DNA of 64,000 nucleotides from Sympetrum striolatum (Eukaryota; Arthropoda; Insecta; Odonata; Libellulidae), in the NCBI GenBank assembly GCA_947579665.1, contig OX388350.1:1240001-1304000 (forward strand). Reading direction: 5' to 3'. Both the position numbers and the translations under genes were made by a program. Within the stretch, counting starts at the first letter, position 1; each line of letters starts with the position of its first letter. This document shows, in pieces, positions 1 to 12,500 of the stretch. Under the pieces are notes generated by a model, which saw nothing but the letters and a program-made list of their open reading frames with translations, was not told the origin of the DNA and did not search any database.

Positions 1-481
1 GAAAAGTAATATTATAGAGGATCCAGTTTTCATTAGGTGTGTATTGTAGTTCTTAGCTAAGAATCCCAGAGAGGTTTACTAAGTCAATAGCACGGCATAG
101 ATAAGTTCAGCTTTCCAATATGTTGTTTAATGCAAACAAAAATCAATAATAAAATAAACTTCAGAAAGTCATACTATATCGTACATGTTGGCGATAAAAT
201 AAATGTTTCTGTAATTATAATCGGTTAATGGCAGCTAAGCGGGGTTTTTACCATTACTTTTTTCCGGGTAGAAATTTCGAGGGTCGCCATCCTAATCCGG
301 ACCCTTAGCTCCTCGGGAGCGCCCGGCCGTCACATCATGGGGGGCCGTAAAAAAACTGACCGCTTGGAATACGATTTAAAAAGTTAAATTCAAATGAGCA
401 ACAATTTATTATCTTCGTCGTCACCCTCGTCCTAAGAGATGTACAAGCGTCTTTTGATCGACGTTCTACGATGAAAATTAA
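1..481. other. Unassigned AT-rich DNA
   Basis: No gene or repeat family recognised. About 265-350 is locally CpG-rich (CCCGGCCG, CTCGGGAG), unlike its flanks, but has no coding pattern. Confidence 0.5.
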
Positions 482-693
482 GATTTTTCGTGATATTGCA
501 AGAAATTACCCGTTTACACACGGCAACGTTGCCGTTGGGTTGGGGTAGGGGGGAGGGATTTCTATCAAAAAATCTAGAAATCCTCCCCCCAACCCAACCC
601 AACCCCCGTTGATATATTTAAAACACCCGCCTATCCGACCCCCAGTGTAAACCCGTGTGTAAACGGGTAAATCTTGTAAAATCACGAAAAATC
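482..693. mobile_element. Foldback (hairpin) element with about 42-bp outer inverted repeats
   Basis: Outer arms 482-523 and 653-693 are near-perfect inverted repeats: both read GATTTTTCGTGAT then CCCGTTTACACACGG on opposite strands. Inside them a second G-rich/C-rich pair (about 533-565 and 578-606; GGGTTGGGG against CCAACCCAACCC) also pairs, so nearly the whole 212 bp can fold into one long hairpin with a short loop near 566-577. There is no ORF. This is the structure of a nonautonomous foldback or MITE-like element. I could not identify a clear target-site duplication, so superfamily and exact ends are open. Confidence 0.75.
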
Positions 694-3600
694 ATCAGAT
701 TAATATAATTATATGAATCCGATGAAACAAGTCGTGAGGCACCTTTAAGCGAAGGATGTTAAACCTCATTTTGAATTGAGCGGGAAAGACAAACAGAATG
801 ACGTCTAAGGCAATGCGTTGGCCACGAAAATATCTGTTGGACATTAACGGCGTCGTACGTAAAGTGGAAGGGAACGCGGACGAAAAGCAGAAGGTAAATA
901 GACGCTAGAGATGGATTAAGGGCTGCGAAGCATTAAGAAGTCCGAGGATTGTTTTCGAAGAGAAATTGACGACTGTGTAAATAGCGAGAGTTACTTTATT
1001 TATGGAGAATGCAACGTGGACTTTGTCTGAGAGAAGTATCGCAGGAGTAAATCGATGAGTCGCAGTCAGTAAACATCGCGCGGATCTCAAATCAAAGCGG
1101 AACTCTACAAATAGGAGAGAGGAAATTAATGCCTTCTCTTTACACGGAGAAAATCCAAGACCACTTCTCGATCAAACTGCCGGAAAAAAATTAACGACGA
1201 TGTCGCGGTCTCCGATCCAGGTGGTCTCACATTCCTGGATCATCCCAAAAGGAATGCATTGAAACGCACTTAGTCATTTTTATTGACTTTAATATGATCA
1301 ATGTATTAATGATATTAGACTGCCAAATATGTTGGGCCTCAGTTATGGTGAGGGTCGTTACTGAATCCGGGAAACCATTACAGAACTGGGTTAAGATGAA
1401 AAGATATGACCGAAATATACGTTCGCATGAAAATTAACGACCATGTAATCAAATGAACATCTCCCGAAATGGACCTGTCTCATTCCAAAGAGATTCCTCA
1501 ATCCGCAGTGTTATTTATTGAGCCCTCCAAAATCTCGGCGACGCTTTATCTAACCACTTAAACACTGTCCCGTCGCTCGGCAATAAAAGTGTTTAACAAC
1601 ACCTTCGGCCATAAATCACGGTCGATTTGGACGGATATTGACTCGGCGATCGAAGGCTCCGTAAAAATTACTCCGCAGCGCATACATTGGATGCACCAAC
1701 AGGGCTACCACACTTGCAGTGATAAACTAAAAGCATCCAGATCGAATGGGTGATAAGGATTTTATGACAATGAGGGCCAGTTTATGGCGGATACATTAGG
1801 ATGATATCTATGTGTAGGCACTTGATGCTGACGCCGTAAATCATAGAGGGGGCGCTCTTGACTTGCGAAAGCTGAATTACCATTGTGGGATACTTCCTAT
1901 GACCATCAATTAGAATTGTTTTATTGAGAATTTTTTTACGAGGTTTAGGAACGCGCGGTGGAACTGAATATTTCAGAAATTCGAAATCGGAAATCATACA
2001 AACCAATATCGGAAGTAACGTGTGCAGAGAAGGCCATGTAAATAATGTAAACTGTTCATCAGGTTTACGTTGGGTTGGTCCTTCTGTATAACAGCATAAG
2101 AATCTATGGCATTCGATTAAATGCTGAGTAAAATCAATTTCAGTGAAATTAAGAGAATGAAAAGAAATCATTCCAGATCATTGGCTTTCGCTTCTTGAAA
2201 TTTTGGGTCATATAAGATGCGTTTAATTTCTAAGTTTTCGCAACTAAAAGTGCTATACTCATAACACTATACTTACTGTTAGAATTGTTGTTTCTGGAAA
2301 TCTCGGTTACCTTTATATGTGGATATTGATATCTAATAAAAATATTTTATTAAAATTATGTGATATGATAGCATAAATCAGTTTGGTCAATGAAAAATTT
2401 TAGATGAATAATATTTTTTTATTAATATAAAAGCTCTTTGAGTTCAGTAGCAGTTAATATGACTCGAACGAAATTTCGTTAATAACAAATTTACATTTGA
2501 GATTTAGTGCAAAAATAAGGGATAAACATAATCCTTTAAATTCTTGGCAATGTACAAATTAATTTTATGCAAGCGAAGAGTATTTAACTGTACGTATGGA
2601 TTCGAGGCTACTGTTTCTGTCTGTAGAAATGTGTTTATCATTAGTGCATGCAAATCCCATTTCTCAATTGTAGCTCACTGAAAGCGAATGGTAAGCGATA
2701 TGAGAGAATCTATGTTTCGTAGATTTAGGATTTAAAAGAACCTGTTTAGACATTCCAAAGATTAAGCATTAATACAGAAGAGCATGGTAAAAGGGAATAA
2801 CAAATGATTTTGCTTTTTTATTAAAATCTTCCTTTGTTTTTGTTTAGCAAGTGAATTTATATTTATTGTGTTCATAGGAATAACGGCATGATAAGAGTTA
2901 TTGTAATTTTGTAATGCCTGTGTTTTTTTGCCTTTGATAATTAACGTTGTGCATTTCAGCTCTGATTTAACTTCTTTTAGCTATCAAAATGATGCGGGAT
3001 TCATACAACTTTTTCTATAGATAGTTTTTACCTGCAAACATGTTTTAAATATTGGAAATGTTTTATTTTATGGATATATTCATTAGTATCTGATTAATTA
3101 GAAAACGACAGACTGACTATCTGTCTTCTACTGAAAACATGTTCCTTGAAATGAAAACGGATGACATTTCTGAGGATGAACATCACAGAAGAAGATTGTT
3201 TGAGGATTGTGGAAATTGTATCAAGCATTTAAACTCTCTGTTAAAAATGATGAAGCCTCCACCTTCACTGCTTGCGTTCAATTTCACATTTTTACTCGGA
3301 CATTTGCTCAAAAAATCAATTTTGCTAACTCTATAAATTTTCGGCTACTTCCAGAGATTAAATCCTAAACTTGACTAAATATTATATACTTTATAATCTT
3401 ATTATCGTAATGCAACGATAAACTCTAAATTTTCTAAAGAAATTGAACTGTTTTAATGCCGTTTTCTTATTACCAAGTTTCTTTCTTTATTAATATGAAA
3501 CGGGAAACCATAAAAACCCAATCCGTCTAATGTATGGACAATCTTTTTATGTATTCATTACTTCAATTTATGCTTAATATAAGTGTAATCGTAGACAAGC

Positions 3601-5180
3601 AATTAAGCCCATTCTCTCTTTCGTAGCCTCTTCAAGATTTTTCCACCTCTTAAGGCTTAGATATGAATATACGTATGCATACCCATGAACCGGAAGCGGT
3701 AGAGAAATTCTTAAAATCAATTATGTCAAATAGTTTTGCTGAAACGCTCCAAATATCCGATAATGATAATCTGATCATACTTACAAATGCAACTACGAGA
3801 CTAAAATGGCTTTTGGCGAAGGACGATGAACATTTTCTAGGAACTTTTTGAGCGCCCTCTGAAATATTCAACGATTCAAAAGTTTCAGTTGGCCGCACTG
3901 GCCAGTGCGCAGAAGCACAAAAAAGAAGAGATGTGTCCGGTAGTGTGTAAATCATAATCGAGGTCTGTGTGCGAAATAAAAAAGATGGCTAAAGATGCAA
4001 ACATGACGCGCAGAAAGGCTTCGGAGGATTTGTCCGTGTTTAAGGGGATTGTTACAGCCGTGTTGTTTGCTGTAAACTTTTTCCTTTTTTGCGAGAGATA
4101 AGCAGCATCTCCGATGTAAAGGGAAAACCTCTGAATGAAGCCACTCTCTGCTGCACGGCGTGTTAATCGCACCTGCACAAAGCGATATCTCATAGGCAAG
4201 GCTGCCAACCTAACAGCCCCCGCATTCACCGAGTCTTATCGAACTCCATTACTCGCGCTTGCTTCCATTACGAGAGTCATCTCGCGGGATTTCTCACGTT
4301 CCGAAATTGTTTTATCGAATTGAAATAGCCATTACTATACTTTGCTTTTCCATTCATTTACTAGTACTATAGTACTTTACTACTCTTTTACTAGTACTCA
4401 ATTGAGCTCATTATTCTTAATAAAACTAAGCATGTACTCTCAATTATTACAGGAATGCCTCAAAAATAAAATATCGTTAACAATTTAACATTTGGTATAA
4501 CACTATATGGAGTGCGTAGTATGCTATCGACAATTTCGAAAGTAATTGGCTTAAGAAAACCAATTTTGCATAGGACATGATTTAGTACGTCATTAATATA
4601 TTTATTCTATTTACCAAAACGTTACCCCAATATTAGACAATTAAGTATCATACAATTTTAATTAAGAGTTCGATTGTGGCGCAAAATTTTATTCTTGAAA
4701 GTTGTTTCCATCCGCCATTTGCTTCATCATTTCCACGAAGTACACAACTCCTTGAAATTCACAACTACACAGGCAACACGGGTTTCGGTACAAATTAAAT
4801 AAAATATTGAGCACAGGCACGCTGCTAAATTTGTCATCTTTTTCCAACTTTATCTCACTTCTACTTACTGATAATGAAAATTGATTTACTTGGGTAACTT
4901 TCTCTAGATACACGACAATATTGTCTTTGGACACTGGCTGGGGTAACCTACATTTACTTGTCTTATTCTGGCATTGTTATTGCTGCTGATGAGAGGTTAG
5001 CTGAATAATAGAATACATAACTGTTTTGAATTTCATTCAATATTTCATATGTGTTATATTCAATGGGCCAAATTTCATTGATATGACATTGTAAACATTT
5101 TTCGTTGTGGCTTTTTCGAACAATACTTTCTCTGTAAGCATTTTGGTTCGGTGAGGAATCCATCCTCGATCTTACTATGT
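694..5180. other. Unassigned AT-rich DNA, only short ORFs
   Basis: The longest open frame is 129 codons (1782-2171, minus) with no recognisable domain. The stretch 1140-1760 is richer in CpG than its surroundings but not evidently coding. ATGGCGG motifs occur at 1784-1790 (plus) and 4712-4718 (minus). No RNA gene or repeat family recognised. Confidence 0.5.
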
Positions 5181-5181
5181 C

Positions 5182-5520
5182 TTATGCTTTTCTGTCGGTT
5201 GATAGCGGAGGACGGATTTCAGATACAAGAAAAGTCAATAAATGCAGAGGTACAGTTCGATCATAAAAATTAGAATTCTTCAATACGTGTGTTGATGGAG
5301 CAAAGAGTTTCCGCGCGTGAGAATCCGCCGCACAAATCGTCGTACGTCGAGCAGACGTTTTCTGCTTCCGCTGTGTTATCTGCTCGTTTACACGTGTTTT
5401 TCTATCGATTCGTTGTGTGACAAGACGACAGAGAAAGGAAGGAGCAAACAGCGGCCGAAGAAAAGGTGCGCCGTGAGAATTCTGCGATAGGAAGACGCCT
5501 ATGCGCGCCATTTATACTGT
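5182..5520. promoter_or_regulatory. CpG-rich patch upstream of THAP relic; possible old promoter
   Basis: Relative to the AT-rich surroundings this block is rich in CpG (CGCGCGTGAG, GTCGTACGTCGAGCAGACG, GCGGCCGAAG). It lies directly upstream of the THAP-like remnant at 5876 and is separated from it only by the hAT insertion. A promoter role is an inference from position and composition. The 109-codon minus-strand frame here matches nothing I recognise. Confidence 0.25.
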
Positions 5521-5528
5521 CATAGAAC

Positions 5529-5837
5529 CAGTGGCGTAGTGAGGGGGGGGACGGACCGCCCCGGGCGCCTCTATTAGGAGGGCGGCAAAATTCGCTTGTG
5601 CTATACTGTACACGACCAGATTGATGAGATCAGAATTTTTAGTTTTATTAAAAAAACAGTTCCGTGCGGTAAGTCCACAGGTCACTGTGGGTCAGCAGGG
5701 TATCGAACCGGAACCGAACTGAAACCCCGAACCGAACTATTTTGGTTTTGAAATAAATATTTTTCGCTCTTTCATATGATTCCTTTTTTCAAATTTTGCA
5801 AATTTTGATTCCGCCCCGGGCGCACGCTACGCCACTG
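5529..5837. mobile_element. hAT-type nonautonomous DNA transposon (MITE), 309 bp
   Basis: It begins CAGTGGCGTAG at 5529 and ends with the inverted copy CTACGCCACTG at 5837, so the 11-bp terminal inverted repeats match exactly. It is bracketed by an 8-bp target duplication, CATAGAAC (5521-5528) and TATAGAAC (5838-5845), matching at 7 of 8 bases. CAGTGG-type ends with 8-bp duplications are established hallmarks of hAT elements. A CCGCCCCGGGCGC block lies just inside both ends. There is no ORF, so movement would need a transposase from elsewhere. It sits about 40 bp before the ATG of the THAP remnant. Confidence 0.85.
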
Positions 5838-5875
5838 TATAGAACACCATCGTCTGCGTACCAAAAGACTTTGTT

Positions 5876-5995
5876 ATGTCTTACTGTTGTGCATTTGGAG
5901 TAATCATCGCTTTTCGCAGAAATGCCCAAAGGCCCATTCCATTGCATTTCAGTTCGGAACTATCCCAAACGTGGTAAAACGTCATTCCGAAATCT
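5876..5995 (+). pseudogene. Decayed THAP zinc-finger domain (N-terminal exon relic)
   Basis: From ATG at 5876 the frame reads MSYCCAFG, a typical THAP start. One base appears lost at 5900-5901, where GT remains in place of the expected Cys codon. The next frame (5902-5949) then gives NHRFSQKCPKAHSIAF. The first frame is regained (5945-5989), reading SELSQTW, an in-frame TAA at 5975-5977, then NVIPK. The order Cys, a FSxKCPK-like stretch, a PEL-like stretch and the invariant Trp fits a C2CH THAP DNA-binding domain (known family, about 80-90 residues). The later Cys-x2-His half is not visible. Two frame changes and a stop mean it cannot encode the domain. THAP domains occur in P-element-type transposases and in host genes derived from them; which one this was cannot be told. 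Confidence 0.65.
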
Positions 5996-7225
5996 TTTTG
6001 AATGGCTCTCTGGATATTCTGGATGATTATTTTATTTGTTGTAAATTAGGAATGCTGTGAACCTCAAATGACTGTTGCATCGCATAGAATCTTCTTGGCT
6101 TCTCCGGAAATGTTTCTAACGGAGATTTTTAGCAGAATCGTTTAACCCATCAACTACGCGCATATCTAAAAAAAAATGTAACTCGCTAAGATAATGATAA
6201 AAAAGAAGTCCTGCTTCTAATTTTAAATGCGGAATATAAGCTTTAAAATTCCACAGTAATTCAGTAGCAGAGGATGAGGAAGCCTTTTGAGAATTTCACA
6301 AAAGTAAATGTGTGCGGAGGAAGGAGAGTCGACTGTGACGACTCACGGAAAAAATGCCACTTACGAGGGAAGGAGTTCATTTCTCTCTCCGCCGTCACTC
6401 ATTCCAGCCTCTTTTCTTTCTCGAATATATACGACAAAAGCTCTCTGCCGTAGTACGAGTAACACAACCCTATCATCAATATTGAATATTGATCATCTTT
6501 CGCGAAATTTCACGACGTATTTTATTATGATTGTGTATACTCTGATATCGATGTTTTTATTTGTGGCTAGCTAAAAACATATCAATGAATCATTTTTACT
6601 GCTGTCTTCTTTAATTTATTGAGTAGCTCCTAAATAATTAAATGAGATACGCCATAAGTTAACCAACTGATCGGTCACAGCGATGAAGCCACATTTAAAA
6701 TTCATCATGAAATTACAGGTCCATTTTAGCAAATTATGCATTTAGGAATAGTAATGTGGAAGTTTAAATTTACGGAAAATCATATAATAAATAATTATAA
6801 AAGAGCGTTCTGATTATTTATCGTAAAGAAACGTGCCGCTATATTCTATCATCTCTTGGGTTTCTGCATTTGATAAAAACACAGATTTTAAAAACTTCGC
6901 AAATTCTACTCCTCGAGCTTTAACCGAAAACGTTCTTTTTTTACGATTTCTCTGAAATGGCGCTGTGGGAACAAATGCTCCGACTTGCATAAGATACAGA
7001 GCCAACAGAGCAGCAGAGAAAGAGGAATCAAAAAAGCAGAGATTTTAAACATTTTTTGTTGACAACAACGGCCCTAAAACGTCATGCATAGGGCAGGGAT
7101 TTAGAGCTTTGTGCGGTTGGAGTCGTTTTCCGAGAATGTGAAAAGGTGAAGCGGCGCGTAATGATGGCCTCGCTTCAAAGGGAAATAGACGGTTCCCCGG
7201 AAGGTCGATACGGTACTCGCGAATC

Positions 7226-7230
<5 letters not shown>
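5996..7230. other. Unassigned DNA
   Basis: Short ORFs only (88 codons or fewer). No domain, RNA gene or known repeat recognised. Confidence 0.5.

Positions 7231-7280
<50 letters not shown>
7231..7280. repeat. (TA)n microsatellite
   Basis: Over 40 bp of uninterrupted TA dinucleotides, decaying to TATGTATGTA at the right end. Confidence 0.97.
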
Positions 7281-7281
<1 letters not shown>

Positions 7282-8866
7282 TGACGGAAGGATATCGATT
7301 CAATTAATGGTTATCCTTCCAATATTCACAATACTGTGGATATCATTTGTTGCTAACAATAATAATAATAATATAAATTAATTGTGATAAAAATCAAAGC
7401 TCATAGAAATAAACTTTGCTATTTTTTCAATTCAACAATATTTAGAATATTAACCAAGTCGCAATAGGTAAAATGTATTCCTTAAGGCTTCTTCTGCGTG
7501 AACGAAATGCTCTTTGAACAGGGATGTGTCATGAAGTTATTGGATGTAAACTGCCATTAATCTGCCAGCGTTGCTTCGTCGAATATTCGCCAACAGAATG
7601 ACACATCCTATTCGTAAAAAACGTTTTCATTGCTAAGGATGTCATGGGTACCTTTAAGTCTTCTCTAATAAAAAAGGAGCGATAACAACGTATTTAATAA
7701 GTGAAGAATTCCCTTATTTCATTGCATGTATAATCAGGTAAAACGCCAAATGAGATGTTCTCAAAAATCATGTTTGTATTCCTCAGCGTTAAAAATATTT
7801 AAGTGTTTTACAAACGCAGGAAATTTGACTATTTCATCAACTATAAGCTACATTCATGAATAAAGAGTAAAATACCTACAACAAGAATGGAATAATATAG
7901 AAATATATAATTCATTAAATACAATAAATCATTTTTACTGTCATCCTCACGGTCAATCCCTAAAAAAAAACAAAGAAATGAATCTTTCGACGCATAAGCG
8001 AGATACCTCAATACCAAAAATTTGTCTCTTTACCTCTCGTGATACACTAAACCGAAAATTGCTTCACAGACTTCGTCAGCTGCATCAGATCAAGGGAATG
8101 CATTCAATATTATTCAGGGAGAACAGGACTTATCAACGAAATATCAATAAAGGTGAGCCGAGCTTAAATCACGCAATACCGATTTCATTTCATAAATGTA
8201 ATCCTTTGAAACTGGGAATCGTTCTTTTGTAGGTTGTCTGGTGAAATATATTCTAGGAATAAAAATAATAGAAAGTATTTATATAATACATTCTATCCCT
8301 CCCGAAGTCATTCTCCTCAGTGGTTGACCGCCATTTGCATTCGTTTTTGCAAAGGAGTCCACAGAAGCCACATTTTATCGGCATCGAACGCACAATAAAT
8401 GCATGGATGATATTACTTATACACATCGGTGCGGAGATTCCAACAAGCGATTCTTTTGATTGGGCTCGCGTTTGTTCCCTCTGCTATTGAAACGATGAGA
8501 ATCACGTGACATACGGTGGTAGTGGCCCTTCGAGGACGTTGTAGAGCGTTCGGGAATGCTTATTAGGCGAGTCACTTCTATTTTCTCTTCTTCCTTAGAA
8601 TCCTGATTGATTGCCGAAGTGCTTGAAGAGCAGAGCAATGGGAGGAACTCTGTGTAGCAAAATAAGTTAGCTAAGAATTGTATAAAACATTATACAAGGA
8701 AAACAGTGGCTCTTATAAAAATCACAAGATACTGTGGGAGATTGTAAAGAAAGTATGTAAAGATTATAAAATGACCACAGTCCCGAATCCCTATCAATCT
8801 CACATCATTATATGTTTCAGATTTCCGATTTACTGCATAAAGAAAGGAATGTTCGTGCGTCAACCC
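7281..8866. other. Unassigned AT-rich DNA
   Basis: Contains a short AAT run near 7357-7372 and an ATGGCGG-type site on the minus strand at 8328-8334. Nothing else recognised; ORFs are at most 84 codons. Confidence 0.5.
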
Positions 8867-9091
8867 AAAGGAGGTCTTCATCTCCCACAATTAGAGGTTT
8901 AAAATCACCAACAGCCGTTTTTGTCGGCGTTCCTCTTCTCATTTCCCGGTTATTAATAGAGTGAGAGCACTCAAAAAGTGCGGTCTCCTGTTTAGTTTTC
9001 TCGGAATACCGGAGAATGAGAAGAGGAACGCCGACAAAAACGGCTGTTGGAGATTTTAAGCCTCTAATTGTGGGAGATGACGACCTCCTTT
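8867..9091. mobile_element. Long-arm hairpin (foldback) element, 225 bp
   Basis: Arms of about 88 bp (8867-8954 and 9004-9091) are close inverted copies: AAAGGAGGTC, CATCTCCCACAATTAGAGG, CCAACAGCCGTTTTTGTCGG and CGTTCCTCTTCTCAT all recur on the opposite strand. The loop is about 50 bp (8955-9003). Few mismatches separate the arms, suggesting a fairly young or gene-converted element. No coding content. A diverged single arm of the same family lies at 45228-45290, so it is dispersed. Confidence 0.85.
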
Positions 9092-9328
9092 ACAATATAT
9101 ATCGATATTTTAAGCGATTTTGAAAACTACTTCAGTTCAAAGTGATAAAACCGGATGAGTTTCTGGCATTTATGGTTCTTCCATTATTCCATCTCAACGT
9201 ATCAATTATATTGTACAGCTAAAATTTGTTTTGCAGTCTGTAGAAAGGATGTAGATAAATGGCTCATAGGATAGTTCGAGTAGAATATGAGAATAATTAA
9301 TAATCTAGCATGAAGGCTGTCCTTACAA

Positions 9329-9400
9329 TCCATGACGGCTTCTTTCGGGAACACAGCGATCGACCACCAACGCTGTGTTTCCGAAAGAAGCCGTCATGGA
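9329..9400. repeat. 72-bp near-perfect hairpin (miRNA-precursor-like)
   Basis: Arms 9329-9358 and 9371-9400 pair at 29 of 30 positions around a 12-nt loop. Each arm reads TCCATGACGGCTTCTTTCGG and then A/G-ACACAGCG. Size and loop resemble a pre-miRNA or a short snapback element; sequence alone does not decide. No other copy was noticed in the window. Confidence 0.7.
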
Positions 9401-9484
9401 ATAATTAACATTACTATGAGAATAATCAGTGAATTAGTCGGCAACGCTATTCATTCTATTGCTGGGAAAGATGTCTAATAACAA

Positions 9485-9532
9485 GAGACCGCATGTTGCA
9501 TACACTCCCTGCCATACGCCGAAAGGCGGCTC
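9485..9532 (+). mobile_element. CR1/Jockey-like LINE 3'-end scrap (plus strand)
   Basis: CTCCCTGCCATACGCCGAAAGGCGGC matches the sense-strand 3' UTR of the LINE family seen on the minus strand at 53820 and 63113 (which reads CCCCCTGCCACACGCCGAAA). Only the terminal tens of bases are recognisable. It is the only plus-strand copy seen of this family. Confidence 0.55.
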
Positions 9533-12500
9533 AAATGATATTTGCAGACGTAGATATTTTAATTTGATAAACTGTTTTTTTCGAATAATCAATACCGTGG
9601 ACAATCGAATATAAAACCCGCACTAAAACCAAAGTAATACACCAGAATGAAGCAGAATCAGTTAGAAGCGTAAGAGGTCCTTCATTGAATATCACTGGAA
9701 GATAATTAAAACTTCGGTTGGAAGCTGTCATTAAAGGTGGAGGAAATGAGCTTAAGTTGTCGAATTTGATGAAATTTCGCTGATGAAAGTTCGTGATTGA
9801 GTTTGCCTCGACTGAGCAAATAATTAATTACGGAGCGGAGCTAAGACAAGCTATTCGAGTCTTATGAAGATTTATTATCACTCTTAGTGAGCATTCTTTT
9901 GATTTCCGGAGTGCTTCTACCATTCTCTGGAATGGGTTCACGTACCTGAAGAAAATTCCTCAAACTAAATTTTCGCGGAGTCTTTTCCCCAATCGAGGCT
10001 TCCGCATTAGTTCGGTCTGCACCGGGAAGACTTTGGATAAACATTTTGCGAGAACGGATTGCAGTTGCCCTTTGTTGCTTTACAGTATTCATCACCAAAC
10101 TAAATGAGAAAGCTCTTAAAAATATGCATTGTCTTGCTGTTTTAAGAGAGTTCGCCAGAGGAAAGAAACTACGATAAAAGGAATAGAGATCGGATGAAAC
10201 AAAGGAATGACGGAATCAGTATTGACAGGCAAAGTAATTATCTAGAAGTTTTCGAATATAAAATGCTAGATAAAATACTGTCAAATGTTAGTGAATATTA
10301 CTCATTTAGTAAACGGTTAATACAAAATAATGAATAGAGTATTGCGGCATTCTTCTGGAACCGCATGCATACATATATAGCGAAGTACGTTGTTAAATTT
10401 CTTATGCAGCTTGATCAAAGGCCTCTCGTTGGGTACCAATCTAGATGTTGGAGTACGCGTATTCACGGTTTTTGGATTCCGAAAGTTGTTAGGCCTCAAA
10501 CATGCCTATTCCTTCGCCTTCACCTCCGTAATTTAGAACCGCTTGATCCGAGTAATTATGAGCCTCAATAGGTCAGCGTCCCCAAAGGAATAGCTCATCG
10601 GGCAAATAGGCATCCGAGAACAATAGAGCGGAGCTTTCATGTCTTATTGACTGAGCGCGCAATGCGCTTCGTTTTTGTCGGAATGGAGTGAAAGTCCTAT
10701 CGAAAGACATTCAAAACTGCCATTCAGTCCGTAGAGAGGCTGGGGTGCTCCACTAGGCCATCTGTCCCCTTCTCCAAACACCACAAAGGCCAACGCGTTA
10801 ACTGCATCGCCTCCCTTCATATTTAGATCCTCGATAGTCTTCTCAAAACGTAAACTCATACCCATTTACTCGCGCTTTCAGCCTCTCCAACTTATTTCGC
10901 AAAATATTAGCGTTGATTAATGATAATATATTTATAATTGCTAAGAAACTATTTTATTATCGGATTTGTCTTTACATTATAGAGTATTGACGTCGGTTAG
11001 TATCGCGATTATTTCATTAATACGTTGCCATTACTGTGCGATTTCAATTTTCAAATGATCTCTAGAACAGCGTTGCCGACCGATACCTAAAACAATTTTA
11101 AATTTATTCAGTGCAATCTCATGCTTATGCACCATGAACCACACCCATATTTCAATTTCTCTACTTTTAGGTATCCATGCCTCTTGCCGATAATCCAATT
11201 GTGACGGTGGGTTAATTTCGCCCCAATTGCCTCCTTTGCTAATGCCATCTTCCGAGGACTTTTTTATCCCCTCGCTAATCTACTTTCTTCGAATTTTTTC
11301 ACACACGTGCCTGAGAGAATTTTATTTTTACTAAATTTCTTTGGCAGTAGAATATAAGAAACACAGTATTTTCTGCAGCTCCAAGACCCAGGATCCATTG
11401 ATCGAAAGACAAGACGATCGTATGATTCTTTCGAATAATTTGAAATCATTTCTCTCTGCTGTTGCGTCTTATAATTACTTATGCTGACAATATTATTTAT
11501 CATTATTATCGCCATATTTCGATCAATTCCCTTTTCTCAGCAACTAGAGAAATGACTACGTTTGCCGCATATTCTAGATGAGGTCAAAACGAAGAGATAA
11601 ATATGTCTTTATAATGAAGGAGCGATGTTAAGGCGATTTTTTACGCTTTTCGCTCTTCGCGTGTTCTTAGTTAAAAAAAGTCGTTTGATTAGTTGTAATT
11701 ACTAGTTCCAGCGTTCACGAGGTTTTAAAATGAATCTGCACACAGTTAATGAAAGTTAATTTCGATGAAATTACTTTGCTCGAAACATCATCACATTTCA
11801 ACTCCAATAGAAGCACAAATTCAACGAAATGCTGCGAAGAGGACACCTTCCTCACCGTACTCAATGAGGCTCCGTCTCTCAACCCCATTTAAAAATGAGT
11901 TTCTATCTTATGGGCAATGCTAAAGTTCTGGTCCATGACAACTTCGTGGAATGGATCTTGAGGGTAGAGGTTGAGGCCCACTCTGAGAGTGGTCCCTCAG
12001 AGGAAGAGGACATTGCTTTGGCAATTTCGAAGCGATTTCGTGTCGCAGGGGGGAACGCCAAATGGGGTCGAATTCAATCTGACGCCGAAAAAAGAAAAGA
12101 TTACGTGTTCCGTATGGGAAATCTTTCTAAGGTTGGAGCAAGTCACTTCCTAACTCCTCTTTAGTGTTGTTTTGTTCATTGGTACAGAAAATCTAGTGAT
12201 TAAAAATGCGTAAATGCGTCTCATAGTACTGTTTAGTATAGTAAAAGTAACTTAACTTGTATCTTCGTGTAAATCAACGCCACCACGTCTATTAACTGCA
12301 TTTTTCCAAGTGATTCTTAATAAATGGAGTTCCACCGTTTAATCTAATAAAAATATGCATAAACATAACTTGCGGAAAGACCGAGGAAAACGGTAAGGAA
12401 ACGTTTCGTATGATTTATGATTTCGTATGATTCAGATTGGCAGTATTTTTCTTCCGATTGTATACAAACGCCTTGAAATGAAAAAGGACAATTAATTAAG

